Shown here piece after piece: positions 21,020-30,748 of a DNA stretch of 64,000 nucleotides. The stretch is from Cryptomeria japonica (Eukaryota > Streptophyta > Pinopsida > Cupressales > Cupressaceae). The notes below the pieces were generated by a model. It was not told the DNA's origin. It saw nothing but the letters and a program-made list of their open reading frames with translations, and made no database searches. A program made the position numbers and the translations under genes. The first letter of the stretch is position 1. Each line of letters opens with the position of its first letter. The stretch covers positions 147,623,744-147,687,743 of the forward strand of contig NC_081407.1 in assembly GCF_030272615.1 (NCBI RefSeq), given 5' to 3'.

Positions 21020-22416
21020 TGTTGGCATATGTGCAGAGTGTGATGACATGATGATATTGTATGTTGTAATTGATGTCAATATGCTAAAGTATGAAATGGT
21101 ATATTGAAGTAAGCAAACTGGCAAGAGAACTGGTATGATGATATGACTACTGGTTGGTAGTCTCAACTTCAGGGTTTCTGGTTGATGCATTTCAAGACTG
21201 TGTGATTCAACCAACGACATCCTGTGATGGGTTAGCATTGAAATGAAGATCATATCGTGTTGCCACATCAGCCTTGCACAGGTGAAGGACATCCTTGAGG
21301 ATCTTGCATGAAGAAGATTGATCCTATCTACCTCGGGAATGTGCGAAGTCTCTGTAAACGGTGGAGAGTGCGTGATGGGTTATCTGCTTCCAGAAGTGGC
21401 AAAGAATGAATGATGGAGAATGTCTTGAGATTTGTTCAAGATCATTTTACATTATGCAATGTGACTGAACGATCAGGATTGGACTAACTGTATTGATAAC
21501 CTAAATGTTTAGGGTTTAGGGTTTATGCTACCGACCTATCTATTTCCTATAAGGTCGATGATGATTTGCATTGTGAAGTTGCTGGCAAATGTTTGTGTGT
21601 GTATCCAAGTGAAGAGATATTTGATTCTTGCCAAATTGGTGCAGTGAGTAGAGATCTACAGAGTGTGATTGTAGAAGTAAAGGAACTAAAGTGGATCTGC
21701 CTTGGCATTTAGTGTTGTTATCAGATCAGTGTTTTACCTATTGACTTCTAACCATTTCAGCAGTTGGAGAATCCCTTAACTGGGTAGCTTTAATAGGATT
21801 TGTGTAAATCCTTTAACAAGGTGACTCAAAATCATCGAGTTCTTCAAATCCTCTTGTGAGGTAACCTTTAACAGGGTTCTAGCCTTTAACTAAGTATTTA
21901 ACCATCCCTTAACTGAGTGATCCCTAGCAGGATCGGTTCCTAGTAGAACCTATTGTAAAGTCCTTAACTAGACTAGGATCCTAATAAATCAGACTTCATA
22001 AGAGTTCAAGAACAACTTGTGGGTATTCATCCCCACCGTAGTTTTTCCCAGTTGGGTTCGTGAAAAATCAGTGTGTTATGTGTGATGCTTTTACATGTGA
22101 TGTCTTAGTGTTTTCTGGCAAATGGTAAAGCATGTTGATCTAGTGGTCATTATATTTTTGATGATGTATTACTTGCTTATGCATATGGGTGAAGTGGAAA
22201 TGAGTTATTAGGTTTCATGAAGATCTAACTGTTACCGATTTATGTGTTTCACAGTCTCACTATGTTTTACTGATAGTGCCTCGATTTAGATGGGTGATCA
22301 TGTTTAGCAGTTAGTGCAGTCTTTATAGTCAAAGTGGTTTAAGAAAGTTTTTGTCTACTGATTCACCCCCCTCTCTCAGTATCTATTGAGTAGTTATTGT
22401 TCATCATTATTCATCA
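21020..22416 (+). repeat. Right LTR of W
   Basis: It starts with intact TGTTGGCATATGTG and ends TTCATCA, followed by the duplication ACAAC (22417-22421). It is similar along its length to 15752-17222 apart from a missing stretch near the start and scattered substitutions. Confidence 0.92.
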
Positions 22417-22421
22417 ACAAC

Positions 22422-22859
22422 TACTTTTGTAATTAAATTTATCATTATAATCACTGAGTTGCAGCTCGATGCAAGGGTTGCAGCCCATAAACAAGTTAGG
22501 GGTTGGTGCTCCTTGGGTTGGTTCCCTAAATTAGGGGCTGGTGCCCTAAATCAGGGGTTGTAGCTCCTTGGTTTTGTTCCCTAAACATTGTAACAAAGTT
22601 TTGATTATGAGGCTGGATTGGAGTAGTAGTCTCCAATAGCATTGCTCACTGAGGTTTTTCCCATCTTGGGTTTTCCTCATACATCCTAGTGTTATGTGAT
22701 GTTCCTTTGTGTGAATGAATTTGTGTTTAGTCTCCTCTCTAACCGGTAATTCTACATTCACCCAGATGTGTTAATCGGTATGCTCACATAGGATAGTTAA
22801 TGGTAAAAGTTTGAGAATCACTGATTCACCCCCCTCTCAGTGGTGCATTGTGTCTAACA
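22422..22859 (+). repeat. Left LTR of V, second part (LTR end)
   Basis: It continues V's LTR after W and matches about 62803-63221. It includes GATTCACCCCCCTCTCAGTG (about 22822-22841) and ends GTGTCTAACA. A decayed primer-binding site (TTTTATTAGAG at 22862-22872) follows two bases later. Confidence 0.88.
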
Positions 22860-22984
22860 ATTTTTATTAGAGTGTAGGTTCCCAGTTAGATGAGCTTTCT
22901 CCAGCTTGGGTATATTTTGGCTTAAGGACACACTCATTTGTTTAATGTCAATCCCTTCTCTAATGTTTGGTGGATCAAACTATG

Positions 22985-25012
22985 TTATCTAGAATTGAGA
23001 ATGAAAGTCTACCTATCCTCCCTAGGTTATGATGTCTGGATGGCAGTTGTTAATGGTCTCCCTAGGAATGTCTATCCTCCCACTAGCACTAAAGAAGAAA
23101 GAAGATGTATATGAAATGAAGAAGCCATGAATGCTATATTCAGTGGGCTCACTGGTGATGTTCTCTCACAAGTGGATAAGTGTAGATCGGAAAAGAGTCT
23201 ATGGGATAGATTGAAGAAGCTTTATGGAAATGAGTCATGCACTTCTGAATCGGATTATGGAAGCATGAAGGACAACAATGTAGACACATGTGGAAGTGTT
23301 GATAGTAGATCAGTTAACTGCTGCAATTCTGATGAAGAGGAAACTCATCTCTTCATGGCACAAGAGATAGAAAGTGATGTGCACACATCAAAGTGTGACA
23401 AGGTAGACAGATCCCACTGATAAGATGTGTTTGGGAGTGATGATAAAGATGAAGCCAAAGTAGATCTTGAAATTGAAATAGCTAGTGCACTAGATGAGCT
23501 ACAAAGGGTTAGAAAGGATTTTAAAAATTACAAAGATTCAGTTCATGATGAATGCAACTAGTTGAGAATATGCCTTGAAGAATCAAATAACAATATTCGC
23601 ATATTAACATCTCAACTTGAAGAGGAAAAAGGACAGACTGGTGAGTTGAAATCAATCTTTGATGATAAGGAGAGAAGATGTGAGGATCTCCAGCTAGAAG
23701 TGGAAACAAAGGACAACGAGTGTCTGAAGCTGAAAAAGAAAATGGAGAGCACCAGGAAAGACCTTAAGAAATGTCAAAATGAGCTCAAGATAAGGATCCG
23801 GTATGATGGCAGTACTAAGGCCTTGGACAAAATGTTAAGTAAACAAAAACATTCCAAAGATGCTAGAGGATTAGGATGTATTATTGATGAATGCTCTACA
23901 AGCAAGGAAACCTCCCACAAAGATATTCAATTTATCTCCTCAAATGAAAATGGAAAGAGCCAAGCCTTCATAGTCAAAGATACTCCAAGAAAAAAGGTTG
24001 ACCTGAATTCAACTAGTGAAAACATGAAGAGGAAAGTTGGTGATGCGTGGAGATATAATGCAAATCTAAAAGGAAAAGGAAGGATGAGGGAAGAGAGTGT
24101 TACTGGTAGCATGTATAAGAGAAGACCCCCTATCAATAGAGGACAAAGAAATATTGTTGCCACCAAGTAAAGACAAGCATGGCAGGAGAAGAGATCAGAT
24201 GGAAGATCTGCAGAGAATGGACAACCCTGGATCCATTCCTGGAGAAGCAAAAATAGAGAGGCCAAACTGGTAAAATCACCTCATGTTTGGTAGAACAAAT
24301 TTGTAAGTAATAAGCCACCTTTCTCTTGTTATTTCTTTGTATGTAAAAGATTTGGTCATAGGGAAGATGGATGTAAAATGAGGCCTAGGAATAGACAGGG
24401 TATTCCTCCTAGGAATAGCATGTTAGATTGCAAGAGAAGAAATGCATATGGGCATAAGATATCAGAATGTAGAAACATGCATATGCCCACTCCCGGTTAT
24501 CCTAACAAAAATCCATTTGCTGCTCCTAGAAATGCAAATGTTGTATGCTATGACTGCAATGGATTTGGCCATAGAAATTATGAATGTAGGAAGAAGAATG
24601 AAATTATGAATGTAGGAAGAAGAACTCACCTTCCTATGGCAACTCGTGGAACCATCCTAATCAACTCAGAGGTAGTTATAGGACATATGAACAACAAAAA
24701 CCCACATGGAACAAGATGAAAAGTGTTCCAACACATGCAAGGAATTCAAGGAAATCGGTAACCAACCAAAATGGCATGGTCAAAAAAGGAAGAGTAAACT
24801 GATATGTTAGAAGGTTCCCAAATCATGAGATTGAAATGGATGTTGTATGTCACTACAACAATATTTACAGAGAGAGGACCAATGAGGAGGAGAAGAAGAT
24901 GATTGCAGATGTGGAAAGGAAAGAATTCAAGTAGTCATGGAGGAAGAAGCCTGAAGATAAGAGCATGGACCAGAATTGTGCATTCAATGCACAAGTGATA
25001 TCTCCTATGGCT
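22985..25012 (+). pseudogene. V Gag
   Basis: The N-terminal part reads M-K-V-Y-L-S-S-L-G-Y-D-V-W (about 23000) and L-W-D-R-L-K-K-L-Y-G-N-E (about 23200), a UBN2/DUF4219-type Gag. A long charged coiled coil follows (23562-23800). Then comes D-K-M-L-S-K-Q-K-H-S-K-D-A-R-G-L-G (about 23825-23875), a motif shared with Y and Z. Three zinc knuckles lie in 24325-24600: the first two have lost a Cys, while the third, C-Y-D-C-N-G-F-G-H-R-N-Y-E-C, is intact. Stops and frameshifts occur at about 23119, 23418, 23560 and 24168. Its product would package RNA. Confidence 0.8.
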
Positions 25013-25925
25013 TAAAAAAGATGCAAGACTCAAGGGGAGTTACATATTGACTAGATCATTCACCCCTTAGTTGAATATGGATAAGGAGATGAACAAGTTG
25101 CTGCTGGTAAGAGGAAGAAAATATAATGGCAGTATGTGTAGTTATCCTGACTACTCATGGAAGATAGTTTACTGCTACAGAAGAAATGGATGGTAGCAGA
25201 GGAAATTGGAACCAAGAAATAAAGGTAAAAAGGGAAAGTGTCCCGATAGAGACAAGAGACCAGTATGTGCAACATGTTATCAGCTCAAATATTGATAAGT
25301 GTTGCAGGTTATCTAAGTCAATGAGTTGAGGGATCATTGCAGTAACTCGAATAGCTTGGATGGACAAAGTTATGTCTTAAGTGATATTGAAAAGGACCTG
25401 AATGACTTATGGTGGTCTGGTAGTTGATTTTACATGCATACATCTTAATGGGTCAATAGGGTGGATATGTGACCTGAGAGTTGGCATTGTGGTCATGATG
25501 ATAGATGTCACAAGTATTGAGGTGAGTACCATTTTGGAATCTAGCAGATGAGAAATGAAGACCAAAGATCTTTGGTTCAGGGGGAGTTTAGAGCTATATC
25601 CTCAGATTGATATCAGATATATTGAACACAGAAGTAGATCAAGCAGATGCTCAAAGAAGGAGAGAGATCTATGTTAGCTATTAAGTGTTGTTTGGTACCT
25701 AAGCTTACCATCTCAAGTGTTGATGATTGAGATGATGCTTTGCATAATATTCAAAGGGGGAGATGCACCCAGTAACAAGGGGAGAAAGATTTCTGTCAGT
25801 TATCAGTAGCTACAAGGAGGAATGTTATCCTGATAGTGCCCTTTGTCATTGTTGTCAAAGGGGGAGAAAGATATTGTAGTATACCAGATACTACATGTGT
25901 TGACATCAATGACAAAGGGTGAGAT
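25013..25925 (+). other. V 3' non-coding region with multiple purine tracts
   Basis: No supported coding frame. Three AAAGGGGGAGA-like tracts occur (see the interior entry), the last directly abutting the right LTR at 25926. Confidence 0.6.
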
Positions 25926-26702
25926 TATTGGCATTGTGTTGTCATTGATGTCAACTGGTATAGGATGTTACTAGTATCTCTGGTATTGATATCAACTAGT
26001 GAACAAAAGGTTGTTGGCATTAGAGTATAATGTCAACCAGAATAGAAGATGGACCGGTAAGGGAGAAGAGTTGATGTGTTGTCATTAGTGACAACCAAGT
26101 GACCATATTCATGCAGAAGGAAGAACCAACATGTACCAGTATGATTGATGTGCAGTAATGTGACCACTCTGAAAAAGGGTTGTTGACATGGTGTTGCATA
26201 CAACCAGGATGAAGAGATTACATGATGAGCTTTGGTTATACTGAAGTGGAAGAATACTATTTGGTTCACACCAACATCGGAGGAGAAGTAGAATTATGAG
26301 TAGGCCACCAGTTTGCTAGTGTAAGGATAACTAGCAAGTCTCCCACTGGATGAAGAAACATTCCCAAGCTAGGTGATAGGTTGACAAAGTATGTTCCCTC
26401 TATGTGCAAGATGGCATATGTCATGTGGATGATGTATCCTCCCCTCAGTAAAGTCACACTTGTACTAGCAGAATGATTCCTTGAGATAGGAAGGTGATTG
26501 AATACAGAGATTGGTTGTACAAGTGGAATAATGAGGAGTTGCAATGGTGTGTTTGTCATCTTGACAAACCAGATGAGAGGAGAACCAGTTTTATGGAGAA
26601 GAATGTTGGTGAGTCTACAAGAATATACATGGGATGCCGGGATATTGAAGGAAGGTTGATGCAGAATAGTTGGAGTGTGATGACATGGTGTCATTAATAT
26701 GT
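25926..26702 (+). repeat. Right LTR of V, first part
   Basis: It starts TATTGGCATTGTG like the left LTR and follows it closely up to TCATTAATATGT. X begins at 26703. TATGT at 26698-26702 is the left half of X's target duplication. Confidence 0.88.
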
Positions 26703-28113
26703 TGATGGTACGATGAAACAATAAGTATCTGATAGAATGCTGAGAGGGGGGGTGAATCAATATATTGTAAACCTGATACAAAGTTCCCAAACTCAAATTC
26801 AATCTCACAAAGTAAACATATCTTAATCAAGATCAATATTCATAAGAATACTTGACATCAACTGGTTTGATTGTTATGACAACTTAACAGTAAACAACTT
26901 TAATCTTGTAAACATCAATAATGCTTAATCATAAATCAACATATTTATCTCTCAATGCTTCTAGTTATCATGCCTTATCAGAAGTTAACCAAATCAACAA
27001 ATAAGATCATAACCAAAATAACATTCACCACTTGACACAAATGTTTATACGTGGAAAACCCAAATAAGTAAAAACCATGGTGAGATGAGACTCACAAGGA
27101 TAGCTATCTAAACTCTTTTGAAGTTCACCCTGTTAGGAGCCAAGCCTATAAAAGCTTTACAATAAGTCCTATTAAGAACTAATTCTGGTTAGGAATCACC
27201 AGATTAAGGGATTTACAAAATATGCCTGGATGAAAAGCACAATCTGCCTTCACTCAAAGTGCAGATCTATTCACTAGTTAGGCAACAACACACTCAAAAG
27301 GTTTCTATCAATTTTTCCAACCACCTTTCCAAACAATTTTATCGACCTTAAATACAAATCAATTAGGTTGGTAACACAACAAAAACTTAATTCTCATCAT
27401 CGAGAAAGTTCAAAACAAAGAGGTTTCTAAGATTAGATCCTTCTAAGATTCAATCTGCCTTCACTCAAAGTGTAGATCTATTCACTGGTTAGGCAACAAC
27501 ACACTCAAAATGTTTCTATCAATTTTGCCAACCACCTTTCCAAACAACTTTATCGACCTTAAATACAAATCAATTATGTTGGTAACACAACAAAAACTTA
27601 ATTCTCATCATCGAGATTACAAACAGGTTGGTACAATCTTGACCATTAGAAATCATGACAATCTCTTCACATTCTTCAAGAAAATTCCAACCGCTCCATG
27701 ATCACCACTTCATCGAACTTTGCAACTCATCACACATTGTGCATTATATGCAATCCACTTTGCTCCTTCCCTAGACAAAAACAAACGTGCCAAAACAATT
27801 TGAACTTATCCTCATACAATGATCACACGTGTCTCCATCATTACCGTTCATGAGATAATAAACCAACAAACTTGATTGGTTAGGGTTTATCGATTACATT
27901 GCATAGAAAAGTTTAACCCTTTACACCAGTTCACCGGTTCAACTTACAAACTTTTCATACCGGTTTACAACATCTTCCACAAATCTTTTCTTACCGGTTA
28001 CTAGCCAATATCAAAAATAACAATGTCAGCAATAACATAAAATACCATTACTGGTTCAATTGACATCAATAACAATATATCATTAATGCAATCTTTATGC
28101 AAAAATGCCAACA
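26703..28113 (-). repeat. 3' LTR of X, internally rearranged
   Basis: It pairs with 45656-47078. The end is TGATGG on the plus strand (CCATCA on the element strand), and the other end is TGTTGGCATTTTTGC. A 165-bp block is present twice (27241-27405 and 27452-27616). The segment corresponding to 46195-46380 of the 5' LTR is missing. A 46-bp filler lies between the two blocks. Confidence 0.85.
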
Positions 28114-28130
28114 ATCTCCCCCTTTGGCAT
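28114..28130 (-). promoter_or_regulatory. Polypurine tract of X
   Basis: On the minus strand it reads ATGCCAAAGGGGGAGAT, directly before the 3' LTR. A second tract lies at about 28290-28305 (minus strand CAAAGGGGGAGAAA). Confidence 0.75.
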
Positions 28131-28465
28131 TCATGGCAATACAAATATCAACACCTCTGATTGCTACTGAGATTGGTGAATAGGAATCCTAGTTTATATT
28201 ACCAAGTATTCACCTTACTTTGTCTATCTTCAGCCTACCACAGGTTCACCTAATCAGACACATAATTATTCTTCTTAATCACATAATTTTTCTCCCCCTT
28301 TGACAACAATGTCAAAGTGAAAGTAAAAAAAATGCAATTCTACTCTCACTATGCATTAATATCATTCTGCAACTTGATGCTTCCTTTGTGGAATACATCC
28401 ACTTCTTCATCAATCCATGTAAAATTATGTAAGTGGTTCACAGACTGATGTAATCACCATCATGC

Positions 28466-28647
28466 TCAACTAACTTGATGGAGAGGGACAACCCCCAATT
28501 CACTTCTAAGATACTCGAGAGTGGTCTTAGGAAGAGGTTTGGTAAAGATATCTGCAAGCTTCTCCTTGGTAGAAACACGCTCTAGGACAACATCTTTACT
28601 TTGAAATTTTTCCCTCAAGAAGTGATATTTCAATTCAATGTACTTAG
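28466..28647 (-). pseudogene. X RNase H, C-terminal piece (right of LARD in element order)
   Basis: The minus-strand frame reads K-Y-I-E-L-K-Y-H-F-L-R-E-K, then K-L-A-D-I-F-T-K-P-L-P-K and L-R-S-E-L-G-V-V-P-L-H, the standard end of a Copia polyprotein, with the stop at 28466-28468. Directly at 28647 the frame runs into the LARD. The missing upstream part is at 41648-42295, and the codon broken by the insertion is shared by both copies of the duplication. Confidence 0.92.
28643..28647. repeat. Left target-site duplication of the LARD (CTTAG)
   Basis: CTTAG is exactly repeated at 41648-41652 on the far side of the element. Confidence 0.92.
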
Positions 28648-29069
28648 TGTAAGGTCCACCCCTGACTTGACTTGTTTGACTAAAGTTGACCTTTAATTCA
28701 TGCGTGATAGACACTATTGGGAATAGGCTATTTCAGATGCTTTATAGGATGTTGATACTATCATTAATGATCGTGTGATTTATTAGACACTATATGCTTA
28801 TTATGTGATTGACTATTGAAAGATTATATTGATCATGTGATTTGATGAGCATAATTGTTGATGGATTTTACATGCCTTACTATAATCGTGAATTATACTA
28901 ATCATGCACTTGATGATGTTTTTATGTACTAACCATATTTAATAATTATCTATGATGAGTTGATCTTATTGTGTATTTGATTGTTGTATGACTGTCTTCG
29001 GGATAGAGACAATTCCACATCACTCATTGCGAGCGAGATGTGTTGTTGCAATTCTCTAACCCTTGTCTG

Positions 29070-29074
<5 letters not shown>

Positions 29075-29146
<72 letters not shown>
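29075..29146. repeat. (AT)36 microsatellite
   Basis: A perfect dinucleotide run of 72 bases in the left LTR. The right LTR has 26 bases at 37274-37299. Confidence 0.97.
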
Positions 29147-29149
<3 letters not shown>

Positions 29150-30739
29150 TATGTCGTATCGTTGCTTTGTAGATGCAGAATTTGCAGGTACCAGACATCG
29201 ACTCCACTTGGCTCCACAAGTCTGAGCGTGTCTTTAAATCCTAATGGTATGTGGTTTGGAGTTGGCACAATTTTCCCTCACATACTCTAGGTCTAAGCTG
29301 TTCACTGTGAGTTGTCAGTGTCTTGGCGCAAGTCATCATGATAGTTAGTAAGTTGGGTTTCTTTTGTATTGTGAGTATGTTAGTATTGGCTGATTATTCC
29401 TTTTATGTTGAGATTGACAATTTGATTATTAATGCAAGATTAAATAATTAATGATGTTTATTTTAATTATTTTGATTAATAGCGATTTGATTATTTGGTT
29501 ATCTAATATTTAATTTAATTTATTGGATTCTTGCCTTTTTGGTTATTTGATTATTTGATATTTAAATGTTTATTTATTTTAATGATGATTTAATATTTAT
29601 TTAATATTTATTGTTTAGCTTATGATGTGTTTTATATTTATTTGTAATTTGACCTTTATTGGTATTTATTTAATTGCCTATGGTTTAATATCTATTTGGC
29701 TTTTAATGTTTATTTGGTTCATTAATTCATTTATGAGCCTTTGGTTTATTTAATTTAATTTCTCCATTTAATTTATTTAATTGTGGCTCATGTTTTATTT
29801 ATTAGTTTGACTTTTATATTAAATGGGTTGTATAAATAATAAAATGATAAAACATTCCCACCAAATTGTAAAAAAACATGATTTATATTTACCTTACCTA
29901 CCCTCTTCTCTTATTGGTTGAATTTAAAAAGGGAGGTAAAATTATATTATATGGTGGGGTTGGTAAAATATATTATAGATTGGAATATTTTGATTGGCTA
30001 AGATTGAGGCTAGGGTTTTTGGTTAATGTTTGTCTTTTTATTTTCTTTTCTGTGAATTTTTTTGTGGGTTGATTCTTCTTGGAAAATTTTCTCCAGCAAG
30101 TTTTCTTCTTGGTTTTGGTTTTCTTCTCTCTTGGATTTTGGCTGGAGCTTGGATTTGATTTGGTTTGGCTTGTGGGATCTCTTCTTCGGCTTCTTCCATA
30201 ACACGGGTTGTAGGTTGGAGATGTATTTTATTTTACAATTTTCCTGTATGCTCCGTGTCTGCAGATTGAATGTGTGAGCTTGGGGAAATGAATCTAAAAT
30301 TTGTATAGTGAGAAAGGAAATATATGAAGGCATAAATTTGTTGTAAGGTTTTATTCTATAGTTTGTGGAAAATATTTGTATTTTTTGGTTTGTCTTTCTA
30401 AGTCTATGTCGTGCATGGAGTTTTGATTTAATATTGGCCTTCAAGTGTGTATTATTTATTTAATGTTGAAGTGAATTTTATTTATTGGGTAATATTATTT
30501 TACCCATTAAGTAATTTAAAAAGAGGTAATTTGTATTCTTTTATTTAAAATTTATTTTCACTCCAGGTCAATGGTTTAATTTATTTTATCTACCCTTGGA
30601 TTTGATTGGCTGGAAATTTAAGGTAGGTAGAAAATATATTTTATTTTCTTGAACTTTGGGAAGGTAGGCATGGAATATAATGGTTTTGGAGGATGGTTTT
30701 GCTTGGTTTTGTTTTATTTTTTTATTTTTATTTTATTTT

Positions 30740-30748
30740 TATAAATAG
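30740..30748 (+). promoter_or_regulatory. TATA box, LARD left LTR
   Basis: TATAAATAG after a T-rich run; the same box is at 38909-38917 in the right LTR. Confidence 0.55.

Larger units (their letters stand above)
15752..22416 (+). mobile_element. Element W: Ty1/copia retrotransposon with deleted integrase core
   Basis: The LTRs are 15752-17222 and 21020-22416. The exact 5-bp duplication ACAAC lies at 15747-15751 and 22417-22421, and the empty site is seen in V's right LTR at 62798-62802. The LTR starts TGTTGGCATATGTG (right copy; the left has TACTGG) and ends TTCATCA. The interior of 3.8 kb carries Gag, protease, remnants of integrase, RT and RNase H in Copia order. A deletion removed most of integrase, which explains its length of only 6665 bp. 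Confidence 0.93.
22860..25925 (+). mobile_element. V interior: gag-only, no pol
   Basis: The interior of 3066 bp contains a decayed Gag gene up to about 25010. Then about 900 bp of non-coding DNA with three purine tracts leads to the right LTR (AAAGGGGGAGATG near 25746, AAAGGGGGAGAAAG near 25857, AAAGGGTGAGAT at 25914-25925). I find no integrase, RT or RNase H motif in any frame between 25010 and 25925. V thus resembles gag-only (TR-GAG-like) non-autonomous elements. Confidence 0.78.

Noticed and set aside
20807-21292. 161-codon minus-strand frame at W's 3' end
   Set aside because: It spans the minisatellite, PPT and LTR start of W on the wrong strand and shows no domain.
23927-24265. 112-codon minus-strand frame opposite V gag
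   Set aside because: Antisense shadow of the Gag coding region, whose plus-strand motifs are clear.
28981-29290. Open frames with long Tyr-Ile repeats on both strands
   Set aside because: They are translations of the (AT)n microsatellite and exist only because the run lacks stops in several frames.
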